The notes under the pieces were generated by a model that ran no database searches, was not told where the DNA came from, and worked only from the letters and a program-made list of their open reading frames with translations. A stretch of DNA of 64,000 nucleotides. Origin: Saccharofermentans sp. GTDB lineage: Bacteria; Bacillota; Clostridia; Saccharofermentanales; Saccharofermentanaceae. The stretch lies in assembly GCA_024683485.1 (NCBI GenBank), contig JAIKYD010000040.1, forward strand, positions 1 through 64,000, given 5' to 3'. Each line of letters starts with the position of its first letter. Position 1 is the first letter of the stretch. A program made the position numbers and the translations under genes. This document shows, piece after piece, positions 20,701-28,628 of this stretch.

Positions 20701-23700
20701 TCCGTCACTCTTCATTACGAAAGATGCGGCTTTTCCAGTACCGTTAGAACCGGTATACAGTTCATAAGTTGTCCCCTCAAAATCATAGTCACTGTTTGGC
20801 ATAGTTCCGCTGACAGAAACATCTGATGAATTCTTGATCAGGCTTATTCTTGTTGTTTCGGGCTTATCCTTCACATTGATCATAACAGGATTGCCTTGGG
20901 TTACAGTTGCTTTGACGGAACCTGACTCCGTACTGACAACCGCATTTCCATCATTTCCGATAACGATCTTATAGACAGATTCATCAAGCAGATAACCTTT
21001 GCCGGAAACAGTCTCTTTCAAATAATAAGTTTTGCCGCAGATCACATTAAGCGTTTTATCAGCGGAACCATCACTTTTTAAAGTAAACGTTCCAACTGTA
21101 TTTGACTCTGTGAATGAAGGATCCCCTGCAAGAACGTACTTAGCTCCGGCCATATCATAAGAACTGTTGCCATTTGTAATTTTTGCGTCAGCAGACTGCT
21201 TCTTAATACTCAACAATACAGACGTGCTGTTTGTGGCAGAAAACGCATACGTCTTTCCTGCATTTGCAGTAAAAGTTCTGTAGAAGCAGAGCTTGCCGTG
21301 AACAGTTCCTCTTGTCCATTCAGCAGGTGTCTCAAGAACTCTGCCATTCACCGACAAAGTTGTCTCCATTACCTGATAAGTGTGACCTGGAATTATTCGC
21401 AGCAGACCTCCTGAAAGTGTTGCATATCCGCTTGCAATATCAGACCACACAACCGGTGTTAATGTAGTGTTTGTTGCATCAGCCGGAACAGATGCAGTGC
21501 CTGAAGCAGCTTTGATTCCCCTGGTATTATCCCAAAGTTCAAAGCTGTATGTTTTCCCTGCAAGCAAAGACGCATTTGTGCCAAGTTGTTTATTCAGGCT
21601 GAATTCAGCAGTCTGCGGGACATCCTTGACCTTAACGAGTTTTAATGAACCGCTGTTGTCTGCAACTGCGCCGTTATTTACAGATATAATTCCAGTGGAA
21701 CTCACTTTGACCGTATATGTTTTAGAATCAAGATCAAAGCCCTTACCGGCCTTTGTCTCTTTCAGATAGTAGGTTTTACCATAGGCTGTTTCAAAGCAAT
21801 CACTGGTCTTCCCGTCACTCTTCATTACGAATGATGCAACTTTACCTGTACCGTTTGAATTGGCATAAAGCTCATATGTCGTGCCTGCAAAATCGTAATC
21901 ACTGTTTGGCATGATTCCGCTGGCAGAGGTATCGGAAGAACTCTTGAAAATACTTATCTTTACTGTCTCCGGCTTATCCTTTACTCTGACAATGATCGGA
22001 TTTCCCTGTGTAACAGATGCCTTACCGGAACCGGAAGCAGTACTTACAGCCGCATTTCCGTCATTTCCAATAACGATCTTATATACAGATGTATCTTTTG
22101 CATAACCTGTACCTGTTGCAGTTTCCTTCAGATAATAAGTATTGCCGCAGACAACATTCAGCGTCTTATCAGCTGATCCATCGCTCTTTACTGAAAATGT
22201 TCCGAGTTTATTTGCTTCTGAGAAAGAAGCATCCTTAGCAAGCACATACTTTGTCCCTGCAAGATCATAACTTGAATTGTTATCTGATATGCCCGTATCA
22301 GATGATGATTTGGTAAGACTGATCTTAACAGATGTACTGTTTACAACCGTATAAGAATATGTCTTTCCCGCACTTGCCGTAAATGTCCTGTAAAAACAGG
22401 TCTTTCCATGAGCAGTTCCCTTTGTCCAGTCAGACGGAGTATTCAAACTTCTTCCATCTGCAGATAATGTTGTCTCCATCACCTGATAGGTATGACCGGG
22501 AATAATGCGCAAGCGGTTATTGGAAAGCGAAGCATATCCGCTTGCCATGTTTGTCCATACGACCGGTGAAGTTGTTTTGTCTGAAGCGTTAGCCGGAACC
22601 GTTGCTTTACCATCAGCAACTTTGACGTTTCCTGTATTGTCCCAAAGTTCGAAAACATATGCTTTGCCTGCAAGCAGCTGATAATTCGAGCCGAGCTGTT
22701 TATTCAGACTGAATTCAGCTGTCTGAGGAACATCCGTAACCTTAACGATCCTGACAGCACCTCCGTTATCCACAGAGGCACCGTTATTTACAGAAATAAT
22801 TCCAGTGGAACTCACTTTGACTGTATATGTTTTCGAATCAAGATCAAAACCCTTTCCTGCCTTTGTCTCTTTAAGATAGTAAGTTTTACCATAAGCGGTC
22901 TCGTAAGCTGTGTCAGTTTTGCCATCGCTCTTCATAACGAAGGTTGCAATCTTGCCGGTACCGTCCGCACTCTTATACAACTCATATGTCGTCCCTGCAA
23001 AATCATAATCGCTGTTTGGCATATTTCCACTGGCAGACAGATCCGAGGAACTCTTTGCAAGGGTTATCTTTGTTGTCTCAGGCTGATCTTTCACATTGAT
23101 AAGAATTGGATTGCCCTGAGTCACAGTTGCTTTGCCTGAACCGGATTTGGTACTTACTGTTGCAGTTCCATCTGAACCGATAACGATCTTATAAACAGAC
23201 GCATCTAGAAGATAGCCTTTTCCGGCTGCAGTCTCTTTAAGGTAGTATGCAGAGCCGCAGACCACGTTGACTGTATTATCTGCAGTTCCGTCACTTCCCA
23301 GACTAAAAGTGCCAGCAGTATTTTCATCTGAAAACGAATCATCTTTTGCAAGAATATACTTTGCACCTTCAAAACTGTATGAATTATTTCCTGCTGTAAT
23401 TGAAGTATTGGCAGAGGCTTTTGTAATCGTTAACGGAATCTCAAGGCTGTTTGTGGCTGAGAAAGCATGAGTCTGTCCAGCACTGGCAGTAAAAGTTCTG
23501 TAAAAGCAGGTTTTGCCATGAGCAGTTCCCTTTGTCCAACCTTCCGGTGTATCAAGGATTCTGCCGTTTACTGATAATGTTGTCTCCATTACCTGATAGG
23601 TATGACCCGGAATGATACGCAGCTGATTACCGGAAAGCTTGACATACCCTTCAGCTATATTGCTCCAAACAACAGGAGTAGATCTTGAGGAATTTGCAGT

Positions 23701-26700
23701 GGAAGGAACAGTTGCGTTTCCGTCAGCCACTTTCACGCCCCTGGTGTTGTCCCAGATTTCAAAAGAATAAGACTGTCCTGCGAGCAAAGGTGCATTGGTA
23801 CCCAATTGTTTTGACAGACCAAATCCAGCAGTCTGCGGAGAATCAGTAACCTTAACAAGTTTTACCGTTCCGCTGTTATCAGCAGTCGCACCGCTGCTGA
23901 CTGATATACTTCCTGTGGAGCTCACTTTGACCGTATATGTTTTCTCATCCAGATCAAAGCCCTTTCCTGCCTTTGTCTCTTTCAGATAGTATGTTTTACC
24001 GTAAGCAGTTTCAAAAGTTGTGTCAGTCTTGCCGTCACTGTTCATAACAAATGTTGCTGCTTTGCCGGTAAGGTCCGCATTCTTATATAACTCATAGGTT
24101 GTCCCCGTAAAATCGTAATCACTGTTTGGCATGGAACCGCTGGCAGAAACGTCAGACGAACTCTTGACCACACTGAGTTTTGTTGTCTTCGGCTTATCTT
24201 TGACATTAACCAGTATAGGATTGCCCTGTGTCACTGAGACTTTACCGGAACCCGAATAAGTACTTACTATTGCTTTTCCGTCAGTTCCTATAACGATCTT
24301 ATAGACCGATGTATCAATCAGATAACCTGTACCTGCGGAAGTTTCCTTAAGGTAATAGGTGTTCCCGCAGACGACATTCAAAGATCTGTTTGAAGTCCCG
24401 TCTGCTTTCACAGTAAAAGAACCAACATTGACCGAATCAGAAAATGAAGCATCTTTGGAAAGAACATATCTGGCTTCCTCAAGACTGTATGAACTGTTGC
24501 CATTTGTCTTATCCGGATCAGAAGACTGCTTCATAAGACTTAAAGGAACTGTGGTACTGTTAGTAACCTGGAAAGAATAAGTCTGTCCGGAATTAGCAGT
24601 AAATGTCCGGAAGAAACAGGATTTGCCATGCGCCGTTCCTTTGGTCCATCCTGACGGGGTTTCTATTTCCCTGCTGTTAACAGACATGGTTGTTTCCATT
24701 ATCTGATATGAGTGTCCCGGAATAATACTCAGCCTGTTATTCCCAGCCGGATAATAACCATTCACAGTATCAACAGAAGACCACAAAACAGATGTCGCAG
24801 ATGCAGATGTTGCAGAAGCCGGAACAGCAGCTTTACCGTCAGCCACCTTAATTCCAGAAGTATTATCCCAGAACTCGAAAACATACGTCTTGCCTGCCAG
24901 CAGCTGATAATTCTCACCTAACTTTTTAGTAAGGCTGAAATCAGCTGACACCACATCGTTTGTAACATCAAATTTATAAGAATGGTCAGCATTGGCAGTA
25001 AATGTTTTATAGAAATAATCTGTGCCCTGTTTCCATCCCGAAGGTACTTTAAGATCTCTGCCTCCCGCTGTAATAGAAGTCTCTCTTATCTCATAATCAT
25101 GACCAAAAATAAGTCCAAGATTTGTACCGGACAGTTTTTCGACATGAGCAGCACTGATCTTTATCCATTCGACCGGAACTGTTGTTGAACCATCAGCACC
25201 CGCAGGAACCGTGGCAGATCCCGTAGCTACCCATGTATCCAATGTTGTATCCCTTAAAATAAATGAATAAGTCTTCCCTGCAAGGATAACTGAATTACCG
25301 GGATCGATCTTTTTGGACAGTTCAAACGAAGCTGTCTTATTCTTATCAGCAACGTGGACTACTATAGGATTGCCGTTAGTCACCGTTGCGGTACGTGATC
25401 CGGAATATGTGCTGACTGTGGCTTTTCCGTTCGCAGCAATAACGATCTTGTAAACAGAATCATCCAGTTCGTAACCTTTGCCTGCAGTTATTTCTTTCAA
25501 ATAATAAGTGGTTCCGCAGTTTACATTAAGGTTTCCATATGAAGTACCGTCAGCTTTCATTGTGAATGATCCCACGACACCTGTATTAAGATCTGCACTT
25601 GTCGCAAGTGTATACTTTGCACCGGCAATACTGTATGAACTATTGCCGTCAGTAGCCGTCTTATTTGCCGAAGTCTTTGTTATCGTAAGAGGCACATTTA
25701 TTGAATTGGTTGCTGTAAACGGGCGAACGATTCCCGCAGCAGAAGTAAATGAATAATAAAAACACTGCTTACCATGTACTGTTCCCTTTGTCCATTCCGA
25801 CGGAACTTCAAGCTCGATTTCTCCAACAGACAAAGTGGTTTCCATTATCTGGTATGTATGCGAGGGAATCAGATCCAGCCTGTTGTCAGGAAGAGAATTA
25901 TATCCGCTTCTGACATTAGACCAGACAACCGGAGTGGATGTTGCACCGGTTGCATTCGAAGAAGTTGAAGCAACTCCATCTGCCACCTTTACACCGGCAG
26001 TATTATCCCAGAGTTCAAAATTATAAGAATATCCTCTGAGTATTGTATAGTTGGTGCCGAGTTTTTTATTCAGACTGATGATCATTCTGTCAGGAGAATC
26101 CTTAACATGAACGATCTTTGCCGTTGCACCGTCAACAATTACTGTTCCGGAACCGGAATCAGGAACAACATCAGCACCGGCACGTCCGTCTGAATAAACC
26201 CATATACGGTAGATAGTGTTGTCAAGCGCATATCCCGTTGGTGCTTTTGTTTCTTTCAGGTAGAAATAAGTATATCCCGGTGTTTCTTGAGAGACTTTAT
26301 ATGATGAAGTTGCATTTCCGTCACTGCCGATAACAAAAGTCGCTACTCTGTCACTGTCTTCAAGATAAAATACACCGTTGTTTTTGGAATAGTTTGAGTA
26401 AAGACTGTACTCTGCACCGGCTGTGCTGTAATAACCTTCATCCGTTGATGTAGAAGAATTTTTCGCAACAGTGACAGCCGTAGTAGCGGTAACTCCTCCG
26501 CGTGTAACTATCTGGAAAAAGTCATTATTAACATATCTTCCAAATGTATTACTGTATTCATCGCCGTTGAATTCGCTGCAGCGGTAGTATTCACACCACC
26601 ATCCTGAGAGTGTAACTCCGGGCAGTTCAGTCGTGCCCCTCCGGACACTCAATATATATTGAAAATATTCAGAAATAAGGCCACTGTCCCAGATTGAACT

Positions 26701-28488
26701 CGGAATATGTGAAGTATCGAAATAAAAAGTGTCATTCTCATAGTCGTATGCTGCACAACATATATAATGAGTAATAACATACATTGCTTTACGCATTTCA
26801 GTCTCATTATATTTATTTTTTATGGCACCGTCAGTGTCATGCTCTTTCCACCAGTTAACACCATATTCGTATAATGCTCCGGTTGGCCCGAAAGCACAGG
26901 CAGCCTGGGTACATTGTGCCCACGCAAGACTGCCTCCGACATATGCCTCATCGGGATCAGTATTGTCCTGCCAGTCGTACATGCTGTATGCATATCCCGA
27001 TGGAGCTTCCTTTGTCGTCTCCACGCAATACAATATATTGTTGTTCCAGTCTGCAGAATCAGAGCTTGAGAAAACACCTGCATATTTATCCGGACCTGAA
27101 CTGAACAGATCTGTCTGACCGTAAGCATCAGGCTCATATATAGTGATCGTATTTCCGGGAGAAGAATTGCCGTCCGTCACAAAGACGATCCCGTCATCTT
27201 CTGCCCTTACTGCCAGATAATACTGACTTTCTGTATATTCCACAGATGACGATTCAGGTTCAGACGGAGATATTGCAAGCTCAGCCTGCCTGCCGTCAAC
27301 GATCATGCCGAGGGTCTTTGCCGCAGCCACGGAAGTGGAATCAGCAGACACATAATAATCAACCGCATCACCGTAGTTGGAATCAGATCTCAAAGTAAGA
27401 TCACCGTTAAGCGCGCCAGCGGTAATAACGCTGCTGATACCTGCCGGAAGATACTTTGATGCATCCGCCCCATTATTTCCTGCCGATGCAACTATTGCCG
27501 CCTTTGTATTTTCGATAAGGGATATGAATGCATCATACCTGCCGGTATTTCTGATTGAAATAGCCATAAGGATATAATCAACGCCCATATCTTCAGCCAT
27601 CTGGACAGCTGCATAAACATCGGATATATTGCCCCTGCCATCATCACCGATTGCCTTAATCGAGATAATATAGGCATTATCTGTTTCATCCAGGATATAA
27701 CTGCACATTGATGTGCCGTGACCATTATTGTCGGTCACATCATCTCCTATAACAGAGTATGCTTCATTTGCGGTATTGGAGCCTGTATCAATTACTGCGA
27801 TCTTTACAGTTGCATCAGGAGCAGGATTCACATCAACCGTTTCAGTAACTGAATCACCACACACGTCCACTATTCCGTCAACTGCATACTCTAAACCTGC
27901 ATCATCTATCTCCATGACAGCTTTAGAACATGTATCACTGTCATCGAAAACAAGGATATAAGTGCCGTCATAATAAACGCCGTCTGTAACTTCGAGAGAA
28001 TTCAGATCTGTATAGGTGTCAACTATGATTCTCTGATAACCTTCCGGAAGCGAGGCAACAAGACTGTAGTACTCACTTGAAGAACCGGCAGTTGTGATCT
28101 TTCCTTCAATCTCACCCGATTCTGAATCATCCATTATTGCATCTGTGTCGTCAGGCTCTTGTGTTGTTTCCATCGTATCTGCCGTTACGGGTGTATCTGA
28201 CTCGTCATACGGCTTTGCAGTTTCAGTCACTTCCGTAAACTCTGCAGCTTCTGCTTTTTCTTCTTCGTCAGTTTCGATGGAATCTGACAGTTCGGATATA
28301 ATAATATCTTCGGGATCAGACAGTATCAGTTCATCCGTATCTTTCTGCTCTTCGTTATTTACTTCTTCTATTGGTGTTTCTTTATCTTCAGAAACAGCGG
28401 TGGCAAATGTGGTCAGTGTTGCCTGCAGCGGACTTAATGTCATTATGAAAGCCACAATTCCCGCAACGATTCGCTTTAATCTTTCCAT
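14704..28488 (-). CDS. Giant cell-wall-anchored protein: signal peptide, S8 subtilisin-like protease, many pilin/Cna-B (SpaA)-like repeats, two TQ/VaFE-like domains, RPMTG sorting signal
   Basis: S8 motifs VIDTGSN (Asp), NGHGTSM (His), VASAGNNGA (oxyanion Asn), STSVAAA (Ser); dozens of YYLKET...GYxLDxxVYKI motifs; FADVAVPFEKTAIVVFEELY...DADQTV and EGDRIVVFEKIY...SEDQTV; C-terminus YRPMTGG-hydrophobic-KRRRYKE. The ORF track starts at 28548; MERLKRIVAG at 28488 has an RBS (AAAGGAAA). Confidence 0.9.
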   Translation of the reverse strand: MERLKRIVAGIVAFIMTLSPLQATLTTFATAVSEDKETPIEEVNNEEQKDTDELILSDPEDIIISELSDSIETDEEEKAEAAEFTEVTETAKPYDESDTPVTADTMETTQEPDDTDAIMDDSESGEIEGKITTAGSSSEYYSLVASLPEGYQRIIVDTYTDLNSLEVTDGVYYDGTYILVFDDSDTCSKAVMEIDDAGLEYAVDGIVDVCGDSVTETVDVNPAPDATVKIAVIDTGSNTANEAYSVIGDDVTDNNGHGTSMCSYILDETDNAYIISIKAIGDDGRGNISDVYAAVQMAEDMGVDYILMAISIRNTGRYDAFISLIENTKAAIVASAGNNGADASKYLPAGISSVITAGALNGDLTLRSDSNYGDAVDYYVSADSTSVAAAKTLGMIVDGRQAELAISPSEPESSSVEYTESQYYLAVRAEDDGIVFVTDGNSSPGNTITIYEPDAYGQTDLFSSGPDKYAGVFSSSDSADWNNNILYCVETTKEAPSGYAYSMYDWQDNTDPDEAYVGGSLAWAQCTQAACAFGPTGALYEYGVNWWKEHDTDGAIKNKYNETEMRKAMYVITHYICCAAYDYENDTFYFDTSHIPSSIWDSGLISEYFQYILSVRRGTTELPGVTLSGWWCEYYRCSEFNGDEYSNTFGRYVNNDFFQIVTRGGVTATTAVTVAKNSSTSTDEGYYSTAGAEYSLYSNYSKNNGVFYLEDSDRVATFVIGSDGNATSSYKVSQETPGYTYFYLKETKAPTGYALDNTIYRIWVYSDGRAGADVVPDSGSGTVIVDGATAKIVHVKDSPDRMIISLNKKLGTNYTILRGYSYNFELWDNTAGVKVADGVASTSSNATGATSTPVVWSNVRSGYNSLPDNRLDLIPSHTYQIMETTLSVGEIELEVPSEWTKGTVHGKQCFYYSFTSAAGIVRPFTATNSINVPLTITKTSANKTATDGNSSYSIAGAKYTLATSADLNTGVVGSFTMKADGTSYGNLNVNCGTTYYLKEITAGKGYELDDSVYKIVIAANGKATVSTYSGSRTATVTNGNPIVVHVADKNKTASFELSKKIDPGNSVILAGKTYSFILRDTTLDTWVATGSATVPAGADGSTTVPVEWIKISAAHVEKLSGTNLGLIFGHDYEIRETSITAGGRDLKVPSGWKQGTDYFYKTFTANADHSYKFDVTNDVVSADFSLTKKLGENYQLLAGKTYVFEFWDNTSGIKVADGKAAVPASATSASATSVLWSSVDTVNGYYPAGNNRLSIIPGHSYQIMETTMSVNSREIETPSGWTKGTAHGKSCFFRTFTANSGQTYSFQVTNSTTVPLSLMKQSSDPDKTNGNSSYSLEEARYVLSKDASFSDSVNVGSFTVKADGTSNRSLNVVCGNTYYLKETSAGTGYLIDTSVYKIVIGTDGKAIVSTYSGSGKVSVTQGNPILVNVKDKPKTTKLSVVKSSSDVSASGSMPNSDYDFTGTTYELYKNADLTGKAATFVMNSDGKTDTTFETAYGKTYYLKETKAGKGFDLDEKTYTVKVSSTGSISVSSGATADNSGTVKLVKVTDSPQTAGFGLSKQLGTNAPLLAGQSYSFEIWDNTRGVKVADGNATVPSTANSSRSTPVVWSNIAEGYVKLSGNQLRIIPGHTYQVMETTLSVNGRILDTPEGWTKGTAHGKTCFYRTFTASAGQTHAFSATNSLEIPLTITKASANTSITAGNNSYSFEGAKYILAKDDSFSDENTAGTFSLGSDGTADNTVNVVCGSAYYLKETAAGKGYLLDASVYKIVIGSDGTATVSTKSGSGKATVTQGNPILINVKDQPETTKITLAKSSSDLSASGNMPNSDYDFAGTTYELYKSADGTGKIATFVMKSDGKTDTAYETAYGKTYYLKETKAGKGFDLDSKTYTVKVSSTGIISVNNGASVDNGGAVRIVKVTDVPQTAEFSLNKQLGSNYQLLAGKAYVFELWDNTGNVKVADGKATVPANASDKTTSPVVWTNMASGYASLSNNRLRIIPGHTYQVMETTLSADGRSLNTPSDWTKGTAHGKTCFYRTFTASAGKTYSYTVVNSTSVKISLTKSSSDTGISDNNSSYDLAGTKYVLAKDASFSEANKLGTFSVKSDGSADKTLNVVCGNTYYLKETATGTGYAKDTSVYKIVIGNDGNAAVSTASGSGKASVTQGNPIIVRVKDKPETVKISIFKSSSDTSASGIMPNSDYDFAGTTYELYANSNGTGKVASFVMKSDGKTSDCFETAYGKTYYLKETKAGKGFDLDSKTYTVKVSSTGIISVNNGAVADNSGSLKLVKVKDVPQTAEFSLNKQLGTNASLLAGKTYSFELWDNTRGIKAASGTASVPADATNTTLTPVVWSDIASGYATLSGGLLRIIPGHTYQVMETTLSVNGRVLETPAEWTRGTVHGKLCFYRTFTANAGKTYAFSATNSTSVLLSIKKQSADAKITNGNSSYDMAGAKYVLAGDPSFTESNTVGTFTLKSDGSADKTLNVICGKTYYLKETVSGKGYLLDESVYKIVIGNDGNAVVSTESGSVKATVTQGNPVMINVKDKPETTRISLIKNSSDVSVSGTMPNSDYDFEGTTYELYTGSNGTGKAASFVMKSDGRTDTSFETAYGRTYYLKETKAGKGFDLDNKLYTITVGSDGKISVNNGADVDNSGTVKFVKVNDVPQTAKFSLNKKLGTNYQLLAGKVYVFELWDNTEKVKVADGKATVPSGTTDTVLTPVVWSDIAGGYALLSDNQLRIIPGHIYQVMETTLSVNGRVLETPADWTKGVAHGKTCFNKIFTAEAGKTYSFTAVNSTTVKLSIAKSSTNASLSDNNGSYSFEGAVYVLAKDNSFREEYTVGSITLRSDGTADKSLNVVCGNTYFLKETIAATGFKMDKSIYKIEIGPDGNALVSTDSGSGKAEITQGKPVIVNVKDQPKTARISIAKSSSDRSVSGNMPNSDYDLTGCTYELYTNADGTGKVAAFVLNSDGKTDFSYETAYGRTYYLKETKPGKGFDMDPEIYTVKVSSTGTISVNNGAAVDNGGVVKLVMVSDVPQISRFSLNKKLGTNASLLAGKTYSFELWDNTANVKVAEGKSVVSASADPKTMTTVIWSDIADGYAALGENCLRIIPGHRYQIMETTLSVNGRILETPSGWTKGTVHGKNSFYLTFTADAGQTHSFTATNSTVVKLSITKVSDNKSISDNNSSYNLAGAEYSLSADSGFSNVLGIFTVNSVGTADKSVNVVCGNTFYLKETHAATGFNLDKTVYRIDISPDGNASVSSQSGSGKATVTQGNPIRVNVKDQPKTTKISIAKESSDPSVSRIMPNNDYDIAGAVYELYTKPDGTGKVAEFVMNSEGKTGTSYETAYGKTYYLKETKAGKGFELDTKVYMVKVSSSGNISVNEGAQADNSGTVKIVKVTDAPKTAGFSLNKQLGINASLLAGKTYSFELWDNTADIKVADGKAKVPSAATSKTLTPVVWSNIATENGYALLDGNVLRIIPGHTYQILETTLSVNGRILKTPKNWTKGSVHGKTCFYNTFTADEGQMYSFTATNSTSVKLSLTKVSSNPDYSSGNKAYNLAGAEYVLAKEALFQEGNIAGTFTIKSDGTADKTLEVVCGNTYYLKETVAATGFLQDRSVYKIEVGADGNAAVSTYSGSGKASVTQGNPVIVNVTEVPRTSVVSLAKESANAKVTDNNSCYSLSGTVYGLYETPENAKADSCRLRTFTISDEGGSSDAFTSAYNRSYYLKEITAGKGYKLDENIYTVNVSSKGVVTASCSAGEVTVTKNGNTSYIRLSNQPQMASFRLNKKLGANYQLLSGYDYIFELWDKTSDIKVAEGKASVPGDTDSGVSCKVIWSDIASGYSSLPGNKIEIVPGHSYQIRETTQDVNGIKLDVPDGWTQGDGYFYRDFKAGTNKSYSFTAVNETSVRMSVKKASTNTAIVSANACYSLEGTTYGLYRKSNDELIHTFVLDQNGNMAPYSLSDDDGTDLYISEIKAGRGYKIDPAKHTVVLNKATDNLVTIKVKDEPVSGDISWTVVKRDMAGWNAVTGKTMSGAEFTVEYFDRTDIRTEEDLPKLNASESKVSVSLTTSQLSSETDGALQIDINSLAAADTSGYFNSFISLGALPLGTYRVTEKTAPEGYLAADQDKPVVFYIFDNDGTASEGCIYDKKIYKAVSSSEIVMKEPARVGFFAPSKLAADCERLITGLHSLDGTQYGIYYKENDLHVCTVTFNSDGEISNVEYSSGIRPSKEWKSGDKSIELAEGDYYAKELSSGKWFFVDGAEHEFSITANELTEMDMEDQPKVPEISTMARDADSGTHYLTYSEKVTVIDTVSYKGLVPDCEYTLTGTLYNAENGEVYKDSEGKTYTASVKFKPSDTGAEVMNGVASGTVDVTFADVAVPFEKTAIVVFEELYEDSESIIIAAHSDIADADQTVRRPSVSTSAEINNAKEIWLESTEERVITIVDTIVYSGLEPGSKYRAEATVCKRDGSEICVAGQPVISVMEFMPEASDGEIAVEISFTTEGLEEGDRIVVFEKIYDVATEDEIREGVQTKDILIASHEDLNSEDQTVTLHYRPMTGGIIPSYSVAGYVITVSAVVLGMAWFTVTNKRRRYKE
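17150..24955 (-). repeat. About 7 tandem copies of a ~1.11-kb three-module (A-B-C) coding cassette inside the giant adhesin
   Basis: A = LNKxLGxNxxLLAGKTYxFELWDNT...TNST; B = SSY(D/N)LAGAKYVLAKD...VCGNTYYLKET...TQGNPI; C = MPNSDYDFAGTTYELY...ETAYGKTYYLKETKAGKGFDLD. The MPNSDYD-encoding sequence recurs near 18.58, 19.69, 20.80, 21.91, 23.02 and 24.13 kb. Confidence 0.9.
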
Positions 28489-28628
28489 ATCGGTTTCCTT
28501 TCCATTAATAAACGCCGACCATTTGTTACTTCCATTTAGGAAGAACAACCCTTGATCCGCGCTCTATTAATTAATTTTTCGGCTAATAATGTCCGGGCAA
28601 CAATCTCCTCAGTTGACCGTGAATTCTT

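Noticed and set aside
17150-24955. Regular repeats considered as a CRISPR array
   Set aside because: Period is ~1.1 kb, coding and in frame; no 25-40 bp repeat/spacer pattern.
15280-28555. Numerous plus-strand ORFs of 60-153 aa opposite the giant adhesin
   Set aside because: All antisense to a continuous ORF with domain motifs; they recur with the repeat period.
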